Origin: Methanothrix sp.
Lineage (GTDB): Archaea > Halobacteriota > Methanosarcinia > Methanotrichales > Methanotrichaceae
NCBI GenBank assembly: GCA_025361645.1
Contig: JANYKI010000104.1
Coordinates: 1-50,880, forward strand
Direction of reading: 5' to 3'
Length of the DNA: 50,880 nt
The notes beneath the pieces were generated by a model. It was not told where the DNA came from. It searched no databases and saw only the letters and a program-made list of their open reading frames with translations. The translations under genes and the position numbers were made by a program. Positions 21,581 through 29,147 of the stretch are shown here, piece by piece. The stretch's first letter is position 1, and the number at the start of each line of letters is the position of its first letter.

Positions 21581-22706
21581 ATGGAGCCATACATCCCCGA
21601 TCATCTGCCCCTCAAGTCCATTGATTGGCTGAGCCACATCAAAAAGATGAGCCATGCGACCATAGCCATTGCTCGGTACGACGGCATTCTTCAGGGAATG
21701 CCCAACCCCCAGGTTCTCCTCTCACCAATGCAGACACGAGAAGCGGTGATTTCTTCAAGAATAGAGGGAACACAGGCATCGCTTGAAGAGGTCCTTCAGT
21801 ACGAAGCGGAGGTCAGTTATGCTACAGAGCAGGATCGCGAAAAAGATACGGCAATAGTCCAAGATATCCACGAGGTCCTCAATTATCGGCAGGCAATGAT
21901 GCATGCCATGAACTCATTGGAGAAGCGCCCGCTTGGCATCAACATGATACGAGACTTGCATCGTATCCTTCTTTCCGGCGTCAGGGGCAGATACAAGAAT
22001 CCCGGAGAAATCCGCCATACACAAAACTGGATTGCGCCTCCTGGAACTCCCATGGAAAAAGCGACATTTATTCCACCAGAGCCTTCAATGATAATGGATG
22101 CGCTCTCTAACTGGGAGGAGTACATGCATAGTACCGAGAAGAACGATCTCGTGCAACTGGCGGTTCTCAAGGCCCAGTTTGAGATGATCCATCCCTTTTC
22201 GGATGGCAATGGTCGCATCGGAAGGATGCTCGTGCCGCTCATCCTCTACAAAAAGAGAATCTTATCCAGTCCCATGTTTTACATCAGCGGCTACCTTGAA
22301 AGCAATCGAGATATTTACTACGAAAGGCTCAGGGCTGTATCCACGGAAAAGGACTGGGACAGCTGGATTTCCTTCTTTCTTCAAGCAGTTGCAGAGCAGG
22401 CAAGCGAGAACAGCCAGAAGGCCATAATGATCCTGGCACTATATGATAAGATGAAAAAAACAGGTGCCGGAGATTACGCATTCTCAGTATTCCATCCAGA
22501 TCATCGATGCCATCTTTTCTCGTCCGATTTTCAAATCAAGCGATTTTGCAGAGAAGTCAGGTATTCCAAAAGGCACAGCTCGTAGGCTGGCGCAAGACCT
22601 CAATGCCAATGGTATTTTGGAGGTCAAGCGGGAGAGATCCGGGAGGCGACCGGCAATCTACGTGTTCTCTCATCTGATTGACATCGTCGAGAAGAATATC
22701 ATCTAA
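21581..22706 (+). pseudogene. Fic-domain AMP-transferase, split by one extra A
   Basis: The first frame (21581-22585) holds a complete Fic core: catalytic HPFSDGNGRIGR at residues 204-215 and an N-terminal inhibitory motif S58-x3-E62-G63 (SSRIEG), so it is a self-inhibited class II Fic protein. After the seven-A run at 22454-22460 the frame is lost. The frame from 22464 carries the expected C-terminal winged helix (PIFKSSDFAEKSGIPKGTARRLAQDL in shortened form). With six A's the two join into 374 residues. Fic enzymes transfer AMP to target proteins. Either the C-terminal domain is lost in vivo or the extra A is a sequencing error. Confidence 0.8.
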
Positions 22707-22728
22707 CGTGACAATGGACAACAATTAG

Positions 22729-22795
22729 TTTATGACTCACAAACAATGGGTTCATGAGTCATAAAGGCTTTTATGTACAATATATGAGTCATAAA
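22729..22795. repeat. Inverted/direct TGAGTCATAAA repeats after the Fic gene
   Basis: TTTATGACTCA (22729-22739) is followed by its exact inverse TGAGTCATAAA at 22755-22765 and again at 22785-22795. The first pair can form an 11-bp stem with a 15-base loop. It could be a terminator-like structure or a binding site. Confidence 0.6.
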
Positions 22796-22840
22796 CCAAG
22801 GGACTTTTGAGGCCAGTTCCTTCTTTCCACGGTTTTTGCT

Positions 22841-22992
22841 CCACATGCCGCCCACCCGGCCTCCCCCGCCCGATGGGCAAGCCCGCCCTCGCCAAGGCAG
22901 CCCACGAGCTGGCCAGCGACGGTCAAGTGATTGTCATGCCTTCGCGGCTTCGCGCCTTCGCGTGAGACGTTAGTAGTATGGTTATAATTATC
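22841..22992 (+). repeat. Island repeat, copy D (variant tail)
   Basis: GC module (GCCCGCCCTCGCCAAGGCAG, then CCCACGAGCTGGCCAGCGAC) followed not by the usual AT module but by a CTTCGCGGCTTCGCGCCTTC tail and TTAGTAGTATGGTTATAATT. Copy F has the same tail, so this is a second repeat subtype. Confidence 0.7.
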
Positions 22993-23070
22993 AGCTAATA
23001 TTAATAACAAACCGAAGACATTGCTTTCCTAACCAGCACCCGAAAACTCCCCTCGCCAGAGGTATGCGCC

Positions 23071-23236
23071 TACTGGGTCAACAGGCCCGACCGGCCACGC
23101 ACGCCCGGACACAAGCGCACAGACGAGCCTCCGAGCCCGAGCGGCACTCCGGAAGCGAGGCCCGGCCCGGTTGGCAGCCCACTGCCGCCAAGGCCCCAGG
23201 TAGCCCACGAGCCGGGCCTGCGGCGGTCAAGGAAGA
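23071..23236 (+). repeat. Island repeat, copy E (GC module only)
   Basis: Contains CCGAGCCCGAGCGGCACTCC, GAGGCCCGGCCCGG and TAGCCCACGAGCCGGGC. It ends at the 3' end of the second vapC. Open frames through it are repeat-driven and not counted as genes. Confidence 0.7.
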
Positions 23237-23240
23237 TAGA

Positions 23241-23663
23241 TTATCTTGCCCCAAGCCAGCTCTCCGGGGTCATGGTTGCCACAGCCGAAGGGCAGCGACT
23301 CAGCATCTCCCGGTCCCAAGTGATCAAGGTTGCACCAAATGCCTCTGCTACTGCAACGTATACAGCATCAGCACCCCTTAGCCGATGCAGGATAGCAATT
23401 TTCGCCGCCTTCCTGGCAAGCGTTAGATCAAGCGGGATCAGATTCATGCCAGGAAAATCTTCTAAGATCGCAACAAGTTCTTCTGCCAAGGAAGGGTTCC
23501 CCGTCTGCCTGGCGATGGCGGCTGCACATTCAGCCAGCGCAAGAGTAGGGCAATAAACTTCCAATGATTGTACACTTCTTAGAAAATTCCTGCTTATGAG
23601 ATAACTGGATTCATAGGATCGAGCTGAAGAGACAAAAACGCTGGCGTCGATGGTCCACCTCAT
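23241..23663 (-). CDS. vapC: PIN-domain toxin (second VapC-type)
   Basis: A 140-residue PIN ribonuclease with Asp6 (WTIDASVF), Glu45 (LALAECAAA), Asp99 (RGADAVYVAVAEA) and Asp117 (ITWDREML), all four metal-site acids present. The sequence differs clearly from the VapC at 18122-18502, so it is not a recent duplicate. Its ATG overlaps the stop of the upstream antitoxin (ATGA). The 3' end touches repeat copy E. Confidence 0.85.
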   Translation of the reverse strand: MRWTIDASVFVSSARSYESSYLISRNFLRSVQSLEVYCPTLALAECAAAIARQTGNPSLAEELVAILEDFPGMNLIPLDLTLARKAAKIAILHRLRGADAVYVAVAEAFGATLITWDREMLSRCPSAVATMTPESWLGAR

Positions 23664-23920
23664 CGGCGCATCTCCGACAAGACCTCCACGGCAGTTTTTT
23701 CTCCTTTCCAGTCCCGGCTTACCTTCTGTGCCAGCGCATCCATTCGATCATCCCAGTTGCCTGCCTGCTTCTTCTTGGTTTTTCCAGGCTGAAGCGAAAC
23801 GAGAAGAGCTACAGGACAGCCTTCCGACCCGATCAAGGTGATTGATGCTCCGAGAGGTAGGCCATTTAGCAACTCCTCTAAATTGCTTTCAGCCATCTTT
23901 ATGGGCAAAGCTTCAGACAT
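23660..23920 (-). CDS. vapB: Antitoxin partner of PIN toxin
   Basis: An 86-residue protein (from ATG at 23920; an upstream TTG at 23929 is less likely). MAESNLEELLNGLPLGASITLIG with PVALLVSLQPG resembles the Phd/YefM-like fold, in which a short beta sheet and helix bind DNA. The charged C-terminal part (RMDALAQKVSRDWKGEKTAV shortened) would thread into the toxin. It is coupled to the PIN gene by a four-base overlap. Family assignment is tentative; its role as the antitoxin follows from position. Confidence 0.7.
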   Translation of the reverse strand: MSEALPIKMAESNLEELLNGLPLGASITLIGSEGCPVALLVSLQPGKTKKKQAGNWDDRMDALAQKVSRDWKGEKTAVEVLSEMRR

Positions 23921-24000
23921 AAGACTCAACTCTATTTATTATTTGTAGCGGATCCTAGGATGCATCTTGGACATAATATTATAAAGCATCTTCGCCGACA

Positions 24001-24186
24001 TTCTGCTGCAAAAAGAGGATGATAGTAACCACAGACGGAACGCTACTTGAAGACCATCGAGCCGAAACACTGCCCACCCGTCAAGGCCCTCAGGCAGCCC
24101 ACGAGCATGCCAGCAGCAATCAAGTGATTGTCATGCCTTCGCGTGAGCCGTTAGTAGTATGGTTATAACTATCAGCTAATATTACC
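24001..24186 (+). repeat. Island repeat, copy F
   Basis: Begins inside the AT module (GATAGTAACCACAGACGGAA), passes a short GC module (GGCCCTCAGGCAGCCCACGA) and ends with the CTTCGCGTGAG tail and GTATGGTTATAACTATCAGC, as in copy D. It fills the gap between the PIN pair and relBE. Confidence 0.7.
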
Positions 24187-24258
24187 TTCACCTCATCTAT
24201 TTAAACCAAGAAGAATACAATAACTTCGTAATGCGCAAACGTGCGTCCAGGTGAATCT

Positions 24259-24453
24259 ATGGCAGGCATATCCGACGAGCAATACATAATCGATGCTAAA
24301 GGCAATAGAAAAGGAGTTATTCTTTCCATAGAACGCTATGAGCAGATGACTGAGGATCTTCACGATCTGGCAGTCGTTGCTGAGCGTAGGAATGAACAGA
24401 CCATTAGCTTAGAAGAGATGAAGCGAAGGCTGAAGCAAGATGGCATCGTTTAG
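24259..24453 (+). CDS. RelB/Phd-like antitoxin
   Basis: A 64-residue small protein starting MAGISDEQYIIDAKGNRKGV, with SIERYEQMTEDLHDLAVV, the usual Phd/YefM-like antitoxin pattern, and a charged tail (EEMKRRLKQDGIV). ATG at 24259 is preferred over GTG at 24241 because AGGTGA precedes it by six bases. It overlaps the RelE toxin gene by 14 bases, so the toxin is made only with its antitoxin. It probably autorepresses. Confidence 0.82.
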   Translation: MAGISDEQYIIDAKGNRKGVILSIERYEQMTEDLHDLAVVAERRNEQTISLEEMKRRLKQDGIV

Positions 24454-24706
24454 AATTGACTTCAAGCCGTCCGTAGAAAAAGACCTGCGTCGCCTGCCTG
24501 CTGATATAATCTCTCGATCGATGGAAAAAATTGAGAACCTTGAATCCGAGCCATTTCCCCCTCAATCGATCAAGGTATCTGGATCAGAAAGACTCCATCG
24601 TCTTCGGGTTGGCGATTATCGGATAATTTATGAGGTTGACGCAGTGAAAAAGGTGATTACGATTCATTACATCCGTCCTCGCAGCATTGTGTATCGTAAT
24701 TTATAG
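24440..24706 (+). CDS. relE: RelE/ParE-family toxin
   Basis: An 88-residue toxin of the RelE/ParE superfamily. FKPSVEKDLRRLP at the N-terminus, SGSERLHRLRVGDYRIIYEVD in the middle and the final ITIHYIRPRSIVYRNL match the compact alpha/beta fold. Basic residues in LHRLRVGDYR and the late Arg/Tyr are those expected for ribosome-dependent mRNA cutting in RelE-like members; ParE-like gyrase poisoning cannot be excluded. Overlaps its antitoxin. Confidence 0.87.
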   Translation: MASFRIDFKPSVEKDLRRLPADIISRSMEKIENLESEPFPPQSIKVSGSERLHRLRVGDYRIIYEVDAVKKVITIHYIRPRSIVYRNL

Positions 24707-24780
24707 AAATCTTGTGATTCACGGCAAGCCCTTTCGGATATAATTTGCGCAGAAAAATCTTCTCAGTTCGTCCCCCCTAC

Positions 24781-25229
24781 CTCAGTTCTGGCCCGACCGG
24801 CCTCCTGCGCCCGCACACGAACGCGCACATGCGAGCCCCCGAGCCCCAGCAGCACTCCAGAGCGATGCCCCGGCCCGGTGGGCTAGCCCGCCCCCACCAA
24901 GGCAGCCACGAGCGGGCCAGCGGCGGTCAAGCGCTTATCATGCACTTTTAGGATAGGGTAATGGGCCAAATGTCCCCACAAAAGTCTTTGTGCGTCCTTT
25001 GTGAGCTTCGTGATCTTTGTGGTTGGATTCGTTCGTCGTCGCTTTGCAGATAGCAGCTAATAGTAACCGAAGACATGGAAGTTGCATGGAGACCAGTCCT
25101 TGCAGGAATATTGCTCATCAGGCTTCCCCCGCCCGCACCCGAGCACGCGCAGCCGGGCCCCCGAGCCCGAGCGGCACCCCGATGCGAGGCCCGGCTCCGG
25201 TGGACTAGCCCGCTGCCGCCAAAGCCCGG
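24781..25229 (+). repeat. Island repeat, copy G (GC-AT-GC)
   Basis: The fullest copy: GC module (24786-24935, with CCGAGCCCCAGCAGCACTCC), AT module (24945-25100, TTTTAGGATAGGGTAATGGG onward, nearly identical to copy A), and a second GC module (25115-25229, CCGAGCCCGAGCGGCACCCC). It ends a few bases before the operator cluster of the AbiE-like operon. Confidence 0.8.
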
Positions 25230-25233
25230 CAAG

Positions 25234-25312
25234 CTATCACTGATACCCTTATCTACCTATCACAAAATACTGATATCACCTATCACTGATAGATTTATAA
25301 ACTGATCAGTGA
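25234..25312 (+). promoter_or_regulatory. Operator cluster and TATA box of the AbiE-like operon
   Basis: Half-sites CTATCAC and TGATA(G) recur: CTATCACTGATA at 25234-25245, CTATCAC-7-TGATA at 25257-25275 and CTATCACTGATAG at 25280-25292, plus TGATATCA at 25271 and the palindrome ACTGATCAGT at 25301-25310. A TTTATAAA TATA box lies at about 25294-25301, about 30 bases before the start codon. The half-sites resemble the tet operator core. Autorepression by the AbiEi-like protein is the simplest reading. Confidence 0.6.
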
Positions 25313-25327
25313 ATAACGATATGAAAT

Positions 25328-26344
25328 ATGACGAAGATCTCTCCCTACGACTCTGATCTGATCACCCTTCTCCGCACACAGCTTGGATTCGGTGAGCATG
25401 CGATAATAAGGCAAGAGAGCACGCTCAGTGACATCTATCCCCTTCAGTTTGACCTGATCATCGAAGACGGCAGCAAAACGTATGTAGTCGAACTCAAACG
25501 GATCGTGCGTCTCGACGAACTCTCGCAACTCGGACTGCTAAGACTGCTCATGAATGCGAGCTGCACCAGCACCGACAATATCGAATTCATCATCGCCGGA
25601 AAACTGATAACAAAGGACGTTGCGAAGGCCGCAGAAAAGATCGGCATCAGATTCATCAAGCTGCCAGCCGGTGCGAACATGGAAGAGGCCCATGATAAGC
25701 CCGGCAACATGCCTGTAAAGCTTACATCTCCCAAGTCCTGGCAGGTTATCTCATATCTCCTCAAAGTGAAGGCGTCTTCCATCCGACAGATCGCAATCGG
25801 ATCTGGGGTCTCCTACGGTTGGACTCACGCGGTCGTGCGGACTCTTGCTGCAAGGGGAATCGTATCAGATACAGGAGGCCATGCAGAGATTACCGATATC
25901 AACAAACTTCTCAACGGGATCGCATGGGAGCGTCCGTTCGAGAGGCTCTTGGCCCAGGAGATTCGAATAGCTGCCAATAGCCCAGTTGCGCTCGCACAGG
26001 AAATCTGCCTCGTATGCGATGAGCAGCAAATTCCATGCGCTTTTACCAGTTTTACTGCAGGCGAGATTTACACCGGCTACAGCGCAAGGCATGATTCAGC
26101 ATACCTGTATCTTGAAAAGAAAAACATCGCTGAGCTTACTGGAATGTTTGACGTGCATAGCGATGGAGGAATCATCACACGGATCTATACACCCGAACGT
26201 GATGTGTTCAAGGATCGCCGGATATTTTCCACGCAGGGCGTCTGGCTTGTCTCTCCTGCACAATCGCTCCTCGACTGCGCGGGCCTCGGATATGCAGGCC
26301 GCGATTTAACTCAAAAGCTGGTGGAAATCTATGACCAATTATAG
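25328..26344 (+). CDS. AbiEi-like antitoxin/regulator with N-terminal PD-(D/E)XK nuclease-like domain
   Basis: A 338-residue protein. Residues about 1-110 look like a PD-(D/E)XK nuclease fold: Asp42 in QFDLIIEDG and Glu55-x-Lys57 in YVVELKR, then a helix with LSQLGLLRLL. Residues about 133-195 form a winged helix (VISYLLKVKASSIRQIAIGS), and the C-terminal half matches the AbiEi antitoxin type (GEIYTGYSARHDSAYLYLEK). AbiEi proteins repress their operon and neutralise AbiEii. ATG at 25328 is just behind the TATA/operator cluster. It overlaps the nucleotidyltransferase by 14 bases. The nuclease domain is the unusual part. Confidence 0.68.
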   Translation: MTKISPYDSDLITLLRTQLGFGEHAIIRQESTLSDIYPLQFDLIIEDGSKTYVVELKRIVRLDELSQLGLLRLLMNASCTSTDNIEFIIAGKLITKDVAKAAEKIGIRFIKLPAGANMEEAHDKPGNMPVKLTSPKSWQVISYLLKVKASSIRQIAIGSGVSYGWTHAVVRTLAARGIVSDTGGHAEITDINKLLNGIAWERPFERLLAQEIRIAANSPVALAQEICLVCDEQQIPCAFTSFTAGEIYTGYSARHDSAYLYLEKKNIAELTGMFDVHSDGGIITRIYTPERDVFKDRRIFSTQGVWLVSPAQSLLDCAGLGYAGRDLTQKLVEIYDQL

Positions 26345-27086
26345 CGCCCAACAAACGGTCATCAGTGCATCGCGAGAAGAGCTGATCGAGATATTTCGGT
26401 GGGTGCATGCCAGGGAGAAGAATGAGAAATATCCTATCACTGTACTCGTCGGCGGCTGGGCGGTATACAGCTACAACAAATGGTATGGATCGGTAGATAT
26501 CGATCTCGTCACCAACAGCAAAACCCGGCAGAGTCTTGTGTGGTACCTGAGGAATGAGCGCGGATTTGTTCCTCAGCGGGATGAGATGGCCCCTACTACC
26601 ATTGCGAAAAATGCTCACGAAGGAAAGATCCTGATCGATTTCGGATCGCGTGAGGATCTCTACTTGTTTGAAGGTAGGGACGAGGAATGCCCGTTCTCAC
26701 TCCTGGACGGTCGCACTGCGGCACGAGATATCGGTACTGGTTTTCCAGTTGTTGTCCCGGAAAGGACACTGCTTATGATTTTCAAGCTTAAGGCAGCATG
26801 GGACCGGTCATTCCGGATACAGAACGGAACATCGAGTGACGAGGAATGGGAGCAAGGAAAGCTGCGCAAGGACCGTGCTGATATTCTCGCACTCCTTGAC
26901 CCTGCGGCAGGGGGAACGGAGACTGATATTCTATATTTAGGTGAGCGGCTCCATGAGTATCCATTCCTTGTGGAAATGCTGCGGGAGATCCCCGACGATA
27001 ACGATGCAATCAGCATGTATCGCAGGATGAATCCAAAGGATGTCCGGGATTCTATTGAGGGGCTGCTCCAACTCGTGCTAGACTAA
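26331..27086 (+). CDS. AbiEii-like nucleotidyltransferase toxin
   Basis: A 251-residue member of the polymerase-beta-type nucleotidyltransferases. GG41-42 in LVGGWAVYSYNKWYGS followed by Asp56 and Asp58 (VDIDLV) is the catalytic GG...DxD motif, and Asp103 (ILIDFGSRED) is a candidate third acid. FKLKAAWDR and KDRADILALL resemble motifs of AbiEii, where nucleotides are added to tRNA to stop growth. It overlaps the AbiEi-like gene, as in type IV toxin-antitoxin operons. It could alternatively be a MNT-like transferase. Confidence 0.72.
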   Translation: MTNYSAQQTVISASREELIEIFRWVHAREKNEKYPITVLVGGWAVYSYNKWYGSVDIDLVTNSKTRQSLVWYLRNERGFVPQRDEMAPTTIAKNAHEGKILIDFGSREDLYLFEGRDEECPFSLLDGRTAARDIGTGFPVVVPERTLLMIFKLKAAWDRSFRIQNGTSSDEEWEQGKLRKDRADILALLDPAAGGTETDILYLGERLHEYPFLVEMLREIPDDNDAISMYRRMNPKDVRDSIEGLLQLVLD

Positions 27087-27130
27087 ATAAAATGAGTTTC
27101 GTTAAAAGGATTCCTGTCTTCATACCGATC

Positions 27131-27282
27131 TCTTGCCAGCCCTCACCCGCAGCTCATCCGGCCTCCTGCGCCCGCACACGAGCACACAGACGAGCCCCCG
27201 AGCCCGAGCGGCACCGCCTGGAGCAAGGCATGGCCCGGGAGGGCAGCCCGCCTCCGCCAAAGAGCTTCTTGCTTATCATCGA
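27131..27282 (+). repeat. Island repeat, copy H (GC module only)
   Basis: GC module with CCTCCTGCGCCCGCACACGA, CCGAGCCCGAGCGGCACCGC and GGGCAGCCCGCCTCCGCCAA. It lies between the AbiE-like operon and the convergent C45 peptidase. Confidence 0.7.
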
Positions 27283-27323
27283 GCCGCACGCTCTCCCGCG
27301 CCATTAGCCGCAACTGCAAAAGG

Positions 27324-28571
27324 CTATAATTGATGCCCAGAAAGTCCCGCCTCACCTTCCTCCTGGAAGAATAGATTCAGGTCCACCTCTATCCAGTCCT
27401 GCACCCCTGGAATTCTGACATAGATCTCTAGATCTTCCGGTACCGCTACCACCTGGTAGCTTGTGGGAAGCTCTTCCGTTTGAAGCGCCCCTCCTTCCGA
27501 CAGAGGACGGCTCATGATATCCATCATGATATCAGGCGTAAGCTTTCCTTTCTGCATCTGTGCCAGGGTGAGGAGATTACGGCTACGCTCCTCAGTCCGA
27601 ATGGGATCGTTTATGCCAGGGACAGGCGTCTCGAAGCCCCATTCCGGGTTTTGGAAGTGGTTGGTTGAGACGAGAAGGCCATCTTTGTCGAGAGTTCTCC
27701 TCTTCAGATCGAAGGGCGTCCACTCGTAGGATCGGGCCCCTCTCTCATCTGCCACGTTCACAATGCATCCGTCCGATGGCCTGGCGGAGCGAAGCCTCCC
27801 ATCGATCTCCTCAAGGCTGGCTGAGTCCTCAAGGAATGTGAGGAGAAGAATGGGCGTTGTTACCGTATTCGTAGTGAAGATGCTCTCAGATGTGTCACCG
27901 TTGGTCTCCAGGAAGATTCCCCTCTGGTTCATGCCGGTGTTCAGATAGATAGACCCTGTGTAATGGACACTTGCCACAGGGATGCTTCCGTCCTCGGGGT
28001 TAAAAACCACTACTACTATGTACTGGCGCATCTTATCGCTCCAGTCGTAGTTCCTCCCAAAGACCAGTGGCCCATTGGATGTATAATTGCCCCAGACAGC
28101 CATCGCAGAGCAGCCATGGGCAGAGAGTAGGTAGATCTGCAGGCAATTTATGACTAAGAGATCATTCAGTCCAAGACCAGATGTTTCTGCCATTCCCAGG
28201 ATGATTTCTTTGTACCTCTGAGGGTAGAGCTGGAAGGACCTGTTGCCAAAATTTAGGAGTTGATCGCGAGTGGGAGCTTCGGATTTTCCAAAGTCACGGC
28301 TCATGTTATCGTAGATCTGATTCAAGTCCTCTTTGAGAAGATAGCCGTACTGCCTTCCCATCTCTCTATAGCTTCCGTGAAGCTCAAGCACCTTCAGGGA
28401 TTCGAGTTGAAAGAGATGGCCGCCCTCAAAAGCTGCCACAGAGGAGACAGAGATTGAGTTATTTTTCAGATCTGCAGCCAGAGATGATGAGCAGAGCAGC
28501 AAAACTACAAGGGCCAAAGCTCCCTTAAGTGGTAAAGAGTGGCCTACGACTACGTGTTTCCGTGTGAACAT
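27324..28571 (-). CDS. Secreted C45-family Ntn hydrolase (acyl-CoA:6-APA-like)
   Basis: A 415-residue exported protein. The N-terminus has a basic patch and a hydrophobic stretch (ALALVVLLLCSSSLAA), so it is exported. The C45-family core follows: LHGSYREMGRQYG, then the nucleophile context AHGCSAMAVWG with Cys154, GPLVFGRNYDWS and the late GSIYLNTGMNQRGIFLETN. The family self-cleaves before the cysteine and acts as acyltransferase or amidase; the substrate here is unknown. It stands alone and is convergent with the AbiE-like operon. Confidence 0.82.
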   Translation of the reverse strand: MFTRKHVVVGHSLPLKGALALVVLLLCSSSLAADLKNNSISVSSVAAFEGGHLFQLESLKVLELHGSYREMGRQYGYLLKEDLNQIYDNMSRDFGKSEAPTRDQLLNFGNRSFQLYPQRYKEIILGMAETSGLGLNDLLVINCLQIYLLSAHGCSAMAVWGNYTSNGPLVFGRNYDWSDKMRQYIVVVVFNPEDGSIPVASVHYTGSIYLNTGMNQRGIFLETNGDTSESIFTTNTVTTPILLLTFLEDSASLEEIDGRLRSARPSDGCIVNVADERGARSYEWTPFDLKRRTLDKDGLLVSTNHFQNPEWGFETPVPGINDPIRTEERSRNLLTLAQMQKGKLTPDIMMDIMSRPLSEGGALQTEELPTSYQVVAVPEDLEIYVRIPGVQDWIEVDLNLFFQEEGEAGLSGHQL

Positions 28572-28604
28572 CCTAAAATCTCCGTTGTGCGTTTGAAGTT
28601 GGTC

Positions 28605-28760
28605 TTAGAGGTTGCCTTTGAGCAACAGGTAAACGAAATAGACCACAATTGCGAAGAATGCCAATCCGCCCAGGAACCACATGGTTTTCCAGAGGAAAGC
28701 AACGATTATGACTGCAAGAACCAACAAAAGCAAGTTCTTAATACTTCTCTCGATAGCCAT
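28605..28760 (-). CDS. Small membrane protein, 51 residues
   Basis: A complete short frame MAIERSIKNLLLLVLAVIIV... ending LLLKGNL-stop. Residues about 8-24 and 28-48 are hydrophobic, giving two membrane helices with an FLWKTMWFLGG turn. Codon use is coherent and the charged N-terminus is typical of a small membrane protein. It is 33 bases beyond the start of the C45 gene, on the same strand, so they may be co-transcribed. No function is recognised. Confidence 0.6.
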   Translation of the reverse strand: MAIERSIKNLLLLVLAVIIVAFLWKTMWFLGGLAFFAIVVYFVYLLLKGNL

Positions 28761-28916
28761 GTCTTAAATGAGGTCATCTTCCAATAAAACCGTTTCGACA
28801 GAAGAATCGCCACCCCAAATGAAGATTCGGGACACTCACAAGAAACGATAACTATAACAGGATTACACTCTGATTGACTGAGGTGATAAACAACGGACAA
28901 AATCGATTTTGAGATC

Positions 28917-29147
28917 ATGAAAGCAATAGCTGACCTCAAGGTTCCCTACCCAAAAGCAGATAGGATCAATTCTTTAGTAAAAATTGATCCTGAAGAACTT
29001 GGGGCACGCCTGGGGGTCTTGGAGATGCAAGGATATGTCAAGAACCAAAGCGAAACGGAAACGGTGGGTTCTAGCCTCCCCAACGATGTATGTGCGAGCG
29101 GGCTAACTAATCTGGGGAGGCGGGCTTTGGCGGGACCGAGATGGTAA
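28917..29147 (+). CDS. Small winged-helix-like protein
   Basis: A 76-residue frame, MKAIADLKVPYPKADRI..., with a segment LGARLGVLEMQGYVKNQSE that reads as recognition helix plus wing of a winged-helix domain, and a final LTNLGRRALAG typical of such small regulators. The stop lies right where repeat copy I begins, so the C-terminus may have been truncated or altered by the repeat. No clear Shine-Dalgarno. It may be real or a remnant. Confidence 0.4.
   Translation: MKAIADLKVPYPKADRINSLVKIDPEELGARLGVLEMQGYVKNQSETETVGSSLPNDVCASGLTNLGRRALAGPRW

Noticed and set aside
22454-22460. Programmed frameshifting in the Fic gene as a firm claim
   Set aside because: Joining the frames needs a net skip of one base at an A run; a simple insertion or sequencing error explains it as well.
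23064-23381. GC-rich plus-strand frame of 105 residues (and similar frames at 21022, 21087, 24745, 27092)
   Set aside because: They are read through the island repeat; frames break between copies and the peptides are Arg/Pro/Ala-rich without domain character.
20861-25229. A CRISPR array
   Set aside because: Repeat units are 100-320 bases long, irregularly spaced and separated by genes; no short regular repeat-spacer pattern and no cas genes are seen.
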